Source: Lactobacillus sp. ESL0701 (lineage in GTDB: Bacteria; Bacillota; Bacilli; Lactobacillales; Lactobacillaceae). From it: DNA of 64,000 bases. The position numbers and the translations under genes were made by a program. This document shows positions 9,707-17,763 of this stretch, piece after piece. The stretch's first letter is position 1. Every line of letters begins with the position of its first letter. The notes under the pieces are model-generated. The model was given only the letters and a program-made list of their open reading frames with translations, had not been told where the DNA came from and did not search any database. The stretch spans positions 22,993 to 86,992 of the forward strand of contig NZ_JAQTIC010000008.1 in assembly GCF_029433445.1 (NCBI RefSeq), read 5' to 3'.

Positions 9707-9785
9707 ATAATCCACCTAACTTTCTTTTATATTGAATATTTAATAAATTATACAATTAATATCATCATTTTTCTACAATTATTTT

Positions 9786-10511
9786 TTAATTTTCAGCTAA
9801 TTTATCAGCACCTTGTACCTGGTCGCGTAATTTAACCATCAATGGAAAATTATTAGTAAAAATTCCCGCAACATGCTCCTGAAAGTATCTTTTGGCAACA
9901 ACTGGATCATCAACTGTCCAAATCCGCTGTGTTATCGTCTCCTGTGAAGCGAGCAATTCGCTTGGATGAATTCCAGCAAAATGATTTTCCTTAATTAATT
10001 TAGCTGCATTGGTAACGCCCTGATCCAGCAAATAACAATAAGCCTGATTCGGATCAATTTCTTGGCAATTCTTCAAGGTAACATAATCAAAGGATGAATA
10101 AATAAGTGGATGGGCAAATTGATACTGCTTGGCTAGAGACAATACCGTCTTTTCAATCTCTGGATAATGGATAATTCCCGTCTTAAATTCTAAATTAATC
10201 AAAATATCCTTGCCGTTAAGTAGGTCAAATAATTCACGTAATTCAGGCACCGGTTCGCCATTAGCCAAATGCACCTGCCGTAACTGCTTTAACGTAAAAT
10301 CTTTAAGATAGCCTTTGCCATCAGTTGTGCGGTCAACCCGCTCATCATGCATTACAACTGGAACCCCATCTTTAGTTAATTGAACGTCAAATTCAACTCC
10401 TTCAACGCCATGTTCAATCGCATTACGAAACCCTGCAAGCGAGTTTTCCGCGAATTTTGCAGGATAACCACGATGACCAAACACAATTGTCTTATTTTTA
10501 ATAGCACTCAT
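9786..10511 (-). CDS. Glycerophosphodiester phosphodiesterase
   Basis: Cytosolic GDPD-family enzyme cutting glycerophosphodiesters to glycerol 3-phosphate and an alcohol. It has the metal- and catalytic-site motifs GHRGYPAKFAENS, EFDVQLTKDGVPVVMHDE and LNLEFKTG, and ends in the TNNFPL strand of the family. No signal peptide, so it likely recycles membrane or lipoteichoic-acid breakdown products taken up by the cell. I chose the ATG at 10511 with AGGGAG upstream, rather than a GTG four codons earlier that overlaps this site. About 241 residues. Confidence 0.93.
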   Translation of the reverse strand: MSAIKNKTIVFGHRGYPAKFAENSLAGFRNAIEHGVEGVEFDVQLTKDGVPVVMHDERVDRTTDGKGYLKDFTLKQLRQVHLANGEPVPELRELFDLLNGKDILINLEFKTGIIHYPEIEKTVLSLAKQYQFAHPLIYSSFDYVTLKNCQEIDPNQAYCYLLDQGVTNAAKLIKENHFAGIHPSELLASQETITQRIWTVDDPVVAKRYFQEHVAGIFTNNFPLMVKLRDQVQGADKLAEN

Positions 10512-10675
10512 AATCTTTGTCACTCCCTTTACTAATCAGTTTATAAATTACAAAAACTATCTTAAACCTATTGCGATTACTTTTAAATAAAAATAAAGTT
10601 TGATTAATTCTAATTAACTTTTAATAACTATGCACTTAAAATATTGGTAATTAAGAATTAATCTAGGAGACTGAC

Positions 10676-12676
10676 ATGATAAAAAAACATTTTTCAAAAA
10701 GCAAGAAGAAATTATTATTATTCAACGCAATCGTTATTAGTGCAGCTATCTTAACCGGTATACAGAATACCGTTAATGCAGCTGCAGCTTCTGATAACCA
10801 AGTTTCTACTGCACAAACTGCCAATCAAATTACTACTGGGAGCGATGGAGACTGCATTTGGACATACAATAAAAACTCACAAACTTTAACCATTAGCGCT
10901 GGCAAGAATGGCAACCAGTTGGGAACTGAGCAATTAGCAGCAATTGTCACTAACCACGGTAAATTCGGAGATGAAGATACTGAAGAACAAGTTTACAGCA
11001 ACAGTGCGCTTAAGCACATTGTCTTTACTGACCAACTTAAATTACCAGCAAATTCGCGTTACCTTTTCTGCGGACTCGAAGGTCTAGAAGATATTACTGG
11101 CTTAAACAAAGTTGATACTAGCGGTGTCACTGATATGCACTTTTTATTTAAAGAAGATAATAATTTACGCAGTCTTGATTTAAGTAATTTTGATACCAGT
11201 AACGTGACTGACATGGGTTGGATGTTTGCCGGCGACAATAATTTAACTAGTCTTGATCTCAGCAAATTTAATACAGCTAAAGTTACTAATATGGAAGGAA
11301 TGTTTGATTTCACACCCAAAGTTACTAGTTTAAATGTTGCCAGCTTCAATACTAGCAACGTGACTAACATGAACAACATGTTTTCAGGAACTGGGGCAAC
11401 TACACTTGATCTCAATAATTTCAATACTAGTAAAGTTACGCAAATGCGCGATATGATTGCCAATAATAAGGAACTAACTAAACTGGAATTAGGTAATTTA
11501 GATACGCGTAACGTAACTGACTTTAACGGAATGCTCAGTAATAACCCTAAACTAACGGCAATTGACGCCAGTAAACTAAATACTGCTAAAGCAACTGATA
11601 TTAGCGCCATGTTTGAACGTGATACAGCTTTAACTAAATTAGACTTGTGCAACTTTAATACTAAGAATGTTAACCGCATGTTACTAGTCTTTGAAAGTGA
11701 TCCAAATTTGACCGAACTTGACCTTTCAAGCTTTGATACAAGTAAAGTTACCAATATGGAAGGGTTATTTGCTAACGATACTAACTTAACTAAACTAAAT
11801 CTTTCAAGTTTCAATACCAAAAATGTGACTGATATGGACCAAATGTTTCTCGGTGTTGGACTACGCCAAATTGATTTACACAATTTTGATACCAGCAAAG
11901 TTACTAACATGACTAAAATGTTTCAAAATGCCCAAAACTTAACTAGCGTTGATTTGAGTAACTTTAATACTAAGAATGTAACTGATATGACCGACATGTT
12001 TAATGGTGCAACTAGTTTAACCGACCTTGATTTATCAAGTTTTAATACGAAAAAATTACGACGCATGAGCGGCATGTTCAAGGGCGCTAAGAACTTACGA
12101 ACCATTAATTTGTCTAGTTTCAACACGAAAAAAGTCACGCATAATCGCTTTACCTTCCAAGACGATATTAGTCTAGTTAAATTAGACCTCACTAACCTTG
12201 ATACTAACCACATCATTCATAATAATTTTAATCGAACTGATTTAATTCAAGATATGCTCAAAAATACTGGTGATCCTAACGGCTTTATTTTAAAGTTAGG
12301 TCAACACCGAATTTATCCTGATGCCAGCCTTGGCAGTGGCAAAGACCATATTCAAGCAGTCGGTACAGGAACCGTCAATCAGCCAAAGGGTAAAACTTAT
12401 ACTACTAGTGACTTGCAAAATTTATATAACAAGCCAAATGCCCAGTGTCCAGTTAACACTTATGTAATGTATCAAGCTAATAAGCAACCCCAATTTGCAG
12501 TTAAAAAATTACGTCATAATGCTTACGTCTACAATCAATTTGGTAAGAAAGTGCAAAAGAAGTCATTAAAGAAAAATCGTTCATTCGTTATCTTAGGACC
12601 AACGGTTACAATCAACGGCAACAGTTACTATTGCGTTGATAGTGGCAAATATCTTAAAGAAAGCAATTTTAAATAA
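10676..12676 (+). CDS. BspA-like (DUF285) leucine-rich surface protein with SLAP anchor
   Basis: 666 residues, secreted and cell-wall attached. A signal peptide ends near residue 36 (NTVNA). From about 110 to 510 there are some 14-15 repeats of 25-26 residues built on 'LTSLDLSnFnTsnVTdMdgMF', the BspA/DUF285 repeat that folds as a leucine-rich-type solenoid. Residues about 600-666 form a single SLAP unit (HNAYVYNQFGKK to YYCVDSGKYLKESNF), closely like those in the protein at 7155-8192. BspA-type proteins are adhesins in other bacteria; adhesion here is inference. A GGAGA site precedes the ATG. It is monocistronic and its end abuts the toxin-1 terminator. Confidence 0.9.
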   Translation: MIKKHFSKSKKKLLLFNAIVISAAILTGIQNTVNAAAASDNQVSTAQTANQITTGSDGDCIWTYNKNSQTLTISAGKNGNQLGTEQLAAIVTNHGKFGDEDTEEQVYSNSALKHIVFTDQLKLPANSRYLFCGLEGLEDITGLNKVDTSGVTDMHFLFKEDNNLRSLDLSNFDTSNVTDMGWMFAGDNNLTSLDLSKFNTAKVTNMEGMFDFTPKVTSLNVASFNTSNVTNMNNMFSGTGATTLDLNNFNTSKVTQMRDMIANNKELTKLELGNLDTRNVTDFNGMLSNNPKLTAIDASKLNTAKATDISAMFERDTALTKLDLCNFNTKNVNRMLLVFESDPNLTELDLSSFDTSKVTNMEGLFANDTNLTKLNLSSFNTKNVTDMDQMFLGVGLRQIDLHNFDTSKVTNMTKMFQNAQNLTSVDLSNFNTKNVTDMTDMFNGATSLTDLDLSSFNTKKLRRMSGMFKGAKNLRTINLSSFNTKKVTHNRFTFQDDISLVKLDLTNLDTNHIIHNNFNRTDLIQDMLKNTGDPNGFILKLGQHRIYPDASLGSGKDHIQAVGTGTVNQPKGKTYTTSDLQNLYNKPNAQCPVNTYVMYQANKQPQFAVKKLRHNAYVYNQFGKKVQKKSLKKNRSFVILGPTVTINGNSYYCVDSGKYLKESNFK

Positions 12677-12689
12677 TAATTCTGCTATA

Positions 12690-12725
12690 ATAAAAAGAGA
12701 GCAGTGGTATTATCCACATGCTCTC
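12690..12725 (-). terminator. Terminator of type I toxin mRNA 1
   Basis: Long hairpin: GAGAGCA with TGCTCTC, then GTGG with CCAC, loop TATTAT; on the minus strand it is followed by TTTTTA. It is nearly the same as the copy-2 hairpin at 13133-13166. Confidence 0.85.
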
Positions 12726-12735
12726 CTTTAAACAG

Positions 12736-12831
12736 TTATCGCTTATTACGATCTTTGATGTAATCTAAAATCAGATCAGCGATAACGTTGGCGAGTATAC
12801 CAGACACAACGCCAATTATAAAATTTCGCAA
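12736..12831 (-). CDS. Fst/Ldr-like type I toxin peptide, copy 1
   Basis: A 31-residue peptide, too short for ordinary gene finders: one hydrophobic helix (FIIGVVSGILANVIADLIL) followed by a charged tail (DYIKDRNKR). This is the layout of membrane-acting Fst-type toxins. The start is TTG, nine bases after AGGAGG. Its mRNA starts near 12889, and its ribosome site and start codon are matched by the antisense RNA at 12952-13046. The paralogue at 13176-13271 keeps the same design and length, which argues for a real coding gene. Toxicity is inferred from the family. Confidence 0.8.
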   Translation of the reverse strand: MRNFIIGVVSGILANVIADLILDYIKDRNKR

Positions 12832-12895
12832 GGCTTCTCGCCTCCTAGAATTATCATTATTGAAATTAGTCGGATTTCAGGTAATTCCATTTGTC

Positions 12896-12923
12896 ATTTT
12901 ACCAGAATTTTATACATTGACAA
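12896..12923 (-). promoter_or_regulatory. Promoter of toxin mRNA 1
   Basis: Minus strand: TTGTCA, 16 bases, TAAAAT with an extended -10 (TGG before it). Its -35 shares bases with the -35 of the antitoxin promoter on the other strand, so the two promoters are back to back. Confidence 0.7.
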
Positions 12924-12945
12924 TACTAATAATTCCACGTAAAAT
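12917..12945 (+). promoter_or_regulatory. Promoter of antitoxin RNA 1
   Basis: Perfect -35 TTGACA, 17-base spacer, -10 TAAAAT. This is stronger than the toxin promoter, as expected for an antitoxin RNA. Confidence 0.75.
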
Positions 12946-12951
12946 GAAACC

Positions 12952-13046
12952 ATAAAATGTAGCAAGGCTTTAAGCCTCATAAGTCCTAAAACCAGTCATT
13001 TTAGGCAGTCATTAAAATTATCCTCTGTTAACGCAGAGGATTTTTT
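12952..13046 (+). ncRNA. Antisense antitoxin RNA 1
   Basis: A predicted RNA of about 95 bases between a consensus promoter and an ideal terminator (TCCTCTG, loop TTAACG, CAGAGGA, six T at 13021-13046), with no plausible reading frame. It carries GCAAGGCTT-N3-GCCTC at 12962-12978. The plus-strand copy of the toxin-1 start region has the same pattern at 12828-12844, so the RNA can base-pair with the toxin-1 ribosome site and TTG start. It acts in trans since the two transcripts do not overlap. Confidence 0.75.
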
Positions 13047-13132
13047 AATACCGTTGTTAAACTCATCTATATAAATTACTTTGCTAATTCAAAACAAAGA
13101 TTAGTACCTCACCTAATTAAACCTGCTATAAT

Positions 13133-13166
13133 AAAAAGGGAGCAGTGGTATTACCCAAACGCTCCC
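13133..13166 (-). terminator. Terminator of type I toxin mRNA 2
   Basis: GGGAGC/GCTCCC hairpin with inner GTGG...CCC pairing; T5 follows on the minus strand. It is the paralogue of the hairpin at 12690-12725, offset about 441 bases. Confidence 0.85.
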
Positions 13167-13175
13167 CTTTAAAGA

Positions 13176-13271
13176 TTATTTCTTACTATGATTTTTGAGG
13201 TAATCTAAAATTAGTTCAGAAATAACATTGACGAGTATCCCAGATACCACGCCAATAATAAAACTTATCAT
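13176..13271 (-). CDS. Fst/Ldr-like type I toxin peptide, copy 2
   Basis: 31 residues beginning MISFIIGVVSGILVNV, then a charged tail (DYLKNHSKK). It is the same length as copy 1 with about two thirds identical residues; the FIIGVVSGIL core is unchanged. ATG start ten bases after AGGAGG. It is regulated by its own antisense RNA (13393-13488). The first codons and the untranslated bases next to the ribosome site have diverged from copy 1, and the antisense RNA has changed in step. Confidence 0.8.
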   Translation of the reverse strand: MISFIIGVVSGILVNVISELILDYLKNHSKK

Positions 13272-13336
13272 CGGAGTTCCACCTCCTAGAATTACCATAA
13301 TTGAGAGTGATTAAATCTCAGATAATTCCATTAGTC

Positions 13337-13364
13337 ATTTTACCAGAATTTTATACGTTGACAA
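13337..13364 (-). promoter_or_regulatory. Promoter of toxin mRNA 2
   Basis: Minus strand TTGTCA, 16 bases, TAAAAT with extended -10, the same arrangement as in module 1. Confidence 0.7.
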
Positions 13365-13386
13365 TGCTAATGTTCTTTCGTACAAT
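13358..13386 (+). promoter_or_regulatory. Promoter of antitoxin RNA 2
   Basis: TTGACA, 17 bases, TACAAT on the plus strand. Its -35 overlaps that of the divergent toxin-2 promoter. Confidence 0.75.
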
Positions 13387-13392
13387 ATTCAC

Positions 13393-13488
13393 GATAAAAC
13401 TTATCACGGGGTAAAACCTCGAAAGTCCTAAAGCCGATTACTTTAGGCAATCATTAAAATGATCCTCTGTTAACGCAGAGGATTTTTT
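13393..13488 (+). ncRNA. Antisense antitoxin RNA 2
   Basis: About 95 bases, ending in the same CCTCTG/CAGAGG terminator as antitoxin 1. At 13394-13406 it carries ATAAAACTTATCA, identical to 13258-13270 at the start codon of toxin 2, followed by a partly matching ACCTC that faces the ribosome site. The corresponding bases in antitoxin 1 are different (GCAAGGCTT), so each RNA matches its own toxin. Confidence 0.75.
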
Positions 13489-13581
13489 GATGCCCTGTAA
13501 AATAATACAGTAACGTTTCGTTATCCAGTATGGTTTACGGCAATTTAACTTAAACAAATAGGACGTAAACAATTTAACACC

Positions 13582-13635
13582 CTAAAGAAATGCACCGAAT
13601 TTTGCACCGATTCTTAAAATTACAGCTAATTTTAT
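13582..13635 (-). pseudogene. Possible C-terminal remnant of a tyrosine integrase
   Basis: The minus strand encodes an open stretch ending RIGAKFGAFL-stop, preceded by an in-frame TAG 17 codons upstream. Tails such as IGAKFGA are familiar to me at the ends of phage-type integrases of Gram-positive bacteria. The position, about 70 bases from a duplicated tRNA-Gln, fits a lost integrated element. Only the tail is present, so this call is tentative. The rest of 13490-13700 shows no gene. Confidence 0.35.
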
Positions 13636-13707
13636 CTAATTCTATTTAACAAAAAAGCCTTAACACCAACGCTTGAAGCTAGTTGACATTAAGACTAATT
13701 ACTTTAA

Positions 13708-13779
13708 TTGGGTTAGCTGGATTCGAACCAGCGCATACTAGTACCAAAAACTAGTGCCTTACCGCTTGGCTATAACCCA
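13708..13779 (-). tRNA. tRNA-Gln(TTG), copy 2
   Basis: 72 bases, identical to the tRNA at 8303-8374. The flanks on both sides are unrelated to those of copy 1, so only the tRNA itself is repeated. Confidence 0.96.
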
Positions 13780-13864
13780 AACATTTGAGCTTTTACTTGT
13801 CACTCAACACTAATTAGTATAGAGAAATATGATACCTAAGTCAAGTATAAATTTTATTTTCTTG

Positions 13865-14380
13865 CTATAAGTTTAACTCATACGCGTATCTGGCTCCATC
13901 TGGTGTTGGATCAACGTGAATTACACCGCGATAATGAAAATCTGACTTCTTAATTAAGCCCTGCATTCTCTTATTCAGCGCGTGTGTATCAATGCGAAAA
14001 TTATGAAACCCTAAAAACAGACCTCGAGATAATAAATTAGAAATAAAAATTACGCCCAAATGCTGTCCACGATATTTATCAGAAATTGCAATTCGATGAA
14101 TTGTCGCATATGCAGCTGTTGAATTTTGCCAAGCACCTGCAATATCAACATAATTAGGATCAGGTGTAGTTTGTAAGACTGCAACGCCGGCAACTTCTTG
14201 GTCAACAATTAAAACGTATGCGCGCTGTTGAATAAGATCATCTTGAAACATTTGCTCATTGGGATGACCGTCTTGCCATTGCGGGCTGCCATCCTGTTTT
14301 AACAACTTTTTTGCTTGATTAATAATTAGCATAATTGCTGGCAAATCAGCTTTTTGCGCTAAGCGAATATAAATTGGCAT
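13865..14380 (-). CDS. GNAT-family N-acetyltransferase
   Basis: A 171-residue single-domain GNAT protein, transferring an acetyl group from acetyl-CoA to an unknown substrate. The acetyl-CoA-binding stretch is IHRIAISDKYRGQHLG, with RGQHLG as the Q/RxxGxG/A loop. AGGAGG-like GGAGGA is seven bases before the ATG. It is divergent from the HAD gene across a 77-base gap. Substrate unknown; protein, amine or antibiotic acetylation are all possible. Confidence 0.85.
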   Translation of the reverse strand: MPIYIRLAQKADLPAIMLIINQAKKLLKQDGSPQWQDGHPNEQMFQDDLIQQRAYVLIVDQEVAGVAVLQTTPDPNYVDIAGAWQNSTAAYATIHRIAISDKYRGQHLGVIFISNLLSRGLFLGFHNFRIDTHALNKRMQGLIKKSDFHYRGVIHVDPTPDGARYAYELNL

Positions 14381-14457
14381 GCTTTTCCTCCACTATGATT
14401 AATAATTTAATTTTAGTATAATGATAGTAATTATCGCAATAGCTAGGAGGAAATATT

Positions 14458-15267
14458 ATGGCAATTAAACTAGTCGCAATTGACACTGACGGTACTTTGT
14501 TAAATTCAGATGGGCAGATTTTAGCCAGCACTAAAGAGGTAATTACTAAAGCTCTCAAGCAAAATGTCAAAATTGTCCTTTGCTCTGGGCGGCCAATTGC
14601 TGGCCTTCAGCCCTACATGACAGAATTGGGCGTTAATGGGTCCGAGCAATATGCCGTCACCTTAAACGGAGCAATTACGCGTAACGCTGACGGTAAAATT
14701 ATCACTAAGGATATGGTTAATAACGAACTTTATCGCAAAATGACCGCATTTGCGTTAGCGCATAAATTACCGTTCAACGTTGTTGATGAGGATTCACATA
14801 TTATTACTGCCGATCACAACATCGACTATGTCGTTTATCTTCAGGCTTACGAAAATACGGCTCCACTATATGTCCGAACACCGGATGAACTGCCTGACGA
14901 TTTTTCGGTTGCCAAAGGCTGCTTTGTTGGTGATCCTAAATTACTCGACCATTATCAAGAAAGTATCACAGCAGCGTTCAATAAGGATCTCTATGTTATT
15001 CGGTCTGATCCACACTTTATCGAACTTCTTAATCCCAAGGTTAACAAGGGTAACGGTCTAAAGGAACTTTGTGCAGCTTTAAAAATTGATGCTAGCGAAG
15101 TCATGGCACTGGGCGATGAGCGCAATGATATTTCCATGTTTAATTTTGCCGGTACTGGTGTCTGCATGGGCAACGGCAGCGAGCAAGCAAAAGAACAAGC
15201 TGATTATGTTACCAGTTCAAATGACGATGATGGTATTAGTAAGGCATTTGCCAAATTTGTATTTTAA
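14458..15267 (+). CDS. Cof-type HAD-superfamily phosphatase
   Basis: A 269-residue HAD IIB (Cof/YidA) hydrolase, probably a cytosolic sugar-phosphate phosphatase. Motif I is DTDGTLLNS (note DTDGT, where DLDGT is usual), motif II SGRP, motif III a Lys in NKGNGLK, motif IV GDERNDISM. It is full length. AGGAGG is seven bases before the ATG, with a TATAAT box about 35 bases further up. Monocistronic, ending at a shared terminator. The exact substrate cannot be read from sequence. Confidence 0.92.
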   Translation: MAIKLVAIDTDGTLLNSDGQILASTKEVITKALKQNVKIVLCSGRPIAGLQPYMTELGVNGSEQYAVTLNGAITRNADGKIITKDMVNNELYRKMTAFALAHKLPFNVVDEDSHIITADHNIDYVVYLQAYENTAPLYVRTPDELPDDFSVAKGCFVGDPKLLDHYQESITAAFNKDLYVIRSDPHFIELLNPKVNKGNGLKELCAALKIDASEVMALGDERNDISMFNFAGTGVCMGNGSEQAKEQADYVTSSNDDDGISKAFAKFVF

Positions 15268-15281
15268 ACATTATAAGAAAT

Positions 15282-15321
15282 AAAAAAGGCAGCTTACAAT
15301 CATAGTAAGCTGCCTTTTTTT
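15282..15321. terminator. Bidirectional terminator, HAD / SEC10
   Basis: AAAAAAGGCAGCTTAC pairs with GTAAGCTGCCTTTTTT around a seven-base loop, between convergent genes. Confidence 0.92.
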
Positions 15322-15331
15322 GAATTTGAAA

Positions 15332-16387
15332 TTATGGCTTGAAACTTAAATTATACTTCTGATCTTTAACAACATAAGTTGGTACACTGATAAAGTGTAA
15401 CGAACAAATATCATCTGTTCGCGACACGCTAAAGCCAAAATAATTATAATCACCATCATGAAGCGTCCCTTGAGTATTAAACAAATCGCCAGCATGTTCC
15501 CATTCTTGGTAGTAACTACGTTTATTGCGCTCGCTCTCGCCACTACCGACATAGCCAAACATCATCTGCTTAATGCCAAAGTAAATGCTCTTTTTTAGCT
15601 CAGTCATTGACAATGTCTGCCTCTGGTTATAAAAACCAGCCATATCTTCAACGTAATTATCATCCAGATTTAGGCCGTTGGCTTGGCACGCCTGGACAAT
15701 TCCCGGCACATAATGACCATCCTTAATTGTCTTACCGTTTTGTTCATATTCGGTGGCAATTGCTTGAGCCAACTTTTGCGTACCTACACTATTAACCCAA
15801 GGCTTTAAGCCCAAATTATCACGTGCTTCATTAATTAATCTTAATGAAAAGTCCGATAAGGTTGTCAATTGATCTGGCGTAATATTAGCCAGATCAACCT
15901 GTGTTTCATTATCTTCCTTACTTTCAGCAAGATTGTTGCGACTAAAAGTATTAGCCTTCATCCCCTGCATGCAAGCAGTAACAAAATTACTGCTGGGCTT
16001 ACCTTCATATGCCTTGAGCAGTTCCGTTTTGTTATAGCCATGAGGCAGAACCATTTTCGCCTTAGTATAGGTAGCAGCTTGGGCTTTCTTGACTGTATTC
16101 ACATTTTTAGCTAAAATCCAGTGCGCATTATTACCAATTTTATAAGCAGATAAATGTTTTTTGCCAATTCGGCTTTTGGCACTATACGAATAACGATGAT
16201 TAGGCAAAGCATAATAATTAGAATGCTTACCTGATGTCCAATAAAGCCGGACTTTTTTCTTTGTCTTAACTTTAACATAGCCTTGCGTTGCCGCTATTAC
16301 AGGTTGTACACTTGCCTTCATATCTGCCATACAAATCACTAATAAAGTAACACTAATTAAAGTGCGCACGAATTTGTTTTTCTTCAT
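15332..16387 (-). CDS. Secreted SEC10/PgrA surface-exclusion-domain protein (CAP-like)
   Basis: 351 residues: signal peptide (to about residue 33), an SH3-like or S-layer-like basic region with 'VKVKTKKKVRLYW' and 'HWILAKNVNTV' (residues 36-105), and a C-terminal domain from about 165 with LSDFSLRLINEARDNLGLKPW, LAQAIATEYEQNG, DGHYVPGI and the closing YFGFSVSRTD. The C-terminal part matches the SEC10/PgrA surface exclusion family, related to CAP/SCP domains; the DGHY and FGFS segments are typical. It probably sits on the cell surface. The name comes from a conjugation-exclusion protein in enterococci, but no conjugation genes are here, so its role is open. ATG after GAGGAAAATAA. Confidence 0.82.
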   Translation of the reverse strand: MKKNKFVRTLISVTLLVICMADMKASVQPVIAATQGYVKVKTKKKVRLYWTSGKHSNYYALPNHRYSYSAKSRIGKKHLSAYKIGNNAHWILAKNVNTVKKAQAATYTKAKMVLPHGYNKTELLKAYEGKPSSNFVTACMQGMKANTFSRNNLAESKEDNETQVDLANITPDQLTTLSDFSLRLINEARDNLGLKPWVNSVGTQKLAQAIATEYEQNGKTIKDGHYVPGIVQACQANGLNLDDNYVEDMAGFYNQRQTLSMTELKKSIYFGIKQMMFGYVGSGESERNKRSYYQEWEHAGDLFNTQGTLHDGDYNYFGFSVSRTDDICSLHFISVPTYVVKDQKYNLSFKP

Positions 16388-16583
16388 TTATTTTCCTCGA
16401 TAGTCGATAGTTCCATATCTCTTTATGAGTTTAACTGTAATTTTAAAACTTATTAGTAGTTAATGCCAATTAATTTAATTCTGCTTCTTTAAGCAAAACG
16501 GGCAATTTGCCAAATAATTATTTTTCCATTAAAGTTATTAATTGGTACTTTTTAAAACAAAAAAATTGAAAGAATGTGTTAAT

Positions 16584-17753
16584 GTGAAAAAGAAAAATTT
16601 TTTAATTGGTACAGGGATTTTGCTCATTGCGGCTAATTTACGACTGCCCATCACAATGATTCCACCAATTTTGCCTTGGCTGCACAGTGAAATTGGACTA
16701 GCGTCAAGTATGAGTGGCTGGCTGACAACTATTCCGTTAATTATGTTTGCCTTACTGTCACCAATCATTGCTCACCTTGGTATTAAAAAAGGCAATGCCA
16801 AGGTGCTATTTTTTACACTTTTAATCCTTGCAATTGGTGGCTACTTGCGTGTTATTCCCAGCAGCTTCTTCTTATTACTGGGGACAATATTAATCGGGAT
16901 CGGTATTTCCGGTGGTAATGTTCTCTTACCGGCAGTCATTCAGGAATATTTCCCAACTAAGGCAACGTTATTCACCAGCCTTTATACTTTTACCATGGGA
17001 TCGGTGGCGTCCTTGGGAACTGGACTTGCGGCTCCATTAGTTAAAAAAGTCAACTTACCTGCCACATTAGCAATATTTAGTTTAGTTGGACTGGGTGGCT
17101 TCTTAGTATGGGCAATTGTAGTTCGAATTGTCCCTAAGCCTCATCATGCCCAAGTTACCACCCAAAACCAAGCTACTTCAATTAGTCACCATCAATTAAC
17201 TTGGCTAATTACCTTCTTCTTTGGCACTCAATCATTACTCTACTATTCAATGATGACCTGGCTGCCCAGCTTTTGGACAAGCACTGGTTTTAGTGTTACA
17301 ACTGCCGGACTTCTAGCAACCATATTCCAATTATGTGGTATGCCAATGTCCTTGTTGACACCAACTATTGCCCGCAAAAAAGTGGGTATGATAATCGCTT
17401 CAAGCATTGTTGGTGGTGGATTCGCTGTTGGAGCAGGACTTTTACTACTATTCCCTGGCAATTTTACTGTTAACGCAATCTTAGCCGTTATTTTAGGAAT
17501 CGGATCTGGTTCAGCCTTTAGTCTTTGTGTTGTCTTTTTCCAAAAGAAATCAGCTAACTTCCATCAAACAGCCCAATTATCAGGAACAGCCCAATCATTT
17601 GGCTATCTCTTAGCAGCAATCGGTCCTGCCCTATCAGGCTATTTGCAAGGATTATTTCATTCCTGGACACCAATCTTTATTGCTTACACAATTTTAGGTG
17701 TTCTACTGTTAATTTCAGGAATTATTATTACTAATAAAAAACCATTAAGTTAA
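16584..17753 (+). CDS. MFS transporter of the CynX/NimT family
   Basis: About 389 residues with twelve predicted membrane helices, similar to the cyanate/2-nitroimidazole transporter (CynX/NimT) family; seen are NLRLPITMIPPILPWL at the N-terminus and GLASSMSGWLTTIPL in loop 1-2. An upstream in-frame TTG at 16542 would extend it by 14 residues with no ribosome site; I prefer the GTG at 16584, after AAAGAA, where the basic MKKKN precedes helix 1. Substrate unknown. Monocistronic, converging on apf across a hairpin. Confidence 0.85.
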   Translation: MKKKNFLIGTGILLIAANLRLPITMIPPILPWLHSEIGLASSMSGWLTTIPLIMFALLSPIIAHLGIKKGNAKVLFFTLLILAIGGYLRVIPSSFFLLLGTILIGIGISGGNVLLPAVIQEYFPTKATLFTSLYTFTMGSVASLGTGLAAPLVKKVNLPATLAIFSLVGLGGFLVWAIVVRIVPKPHHAQVTTQNQATSISHHQLTWLITFFFGTQSLLYYSMMTWLPSFWTSTGFSVTTAGLLATIFQLCGMPMSLLTPTIARKKVGMIIASSIVGGGFAVGAGLLLLFPGNFTVNAILAVILGIGSGSAFSLCVVFFQKKSANFHQTAQLSGTAQSFGYLLAAIGPALSGYLQGLFHSWTPIFIAYTILGVLLLISGIIITNKKPLS

Positions 17754-17763
17754 AAAACTTTAG

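Noticed and set aside
11059..12216. Long open frames on the minus strand opposite the BspA-like gene
   Set aside because: They mirror the 75-78-base repeats of the real gene and encode a repetitive Leu/Val/Ser pattern; no ribosome site or promoter.
12682..12700. TATAAT on the plus strand beside the toxin-1 terminator as an antitoxin promoter (converging par-type layout)
   Set aside because: It is the reverse of the terminator T run and lacks a -35; the clear promoter and start-site match are in the divergent RNA.
12690..13490. CRISPR-like or simple repeat array
   Set aside because: The repeated parts are a duplicated module with promoter, peptide and terminator, not short regular repeats with spacers.
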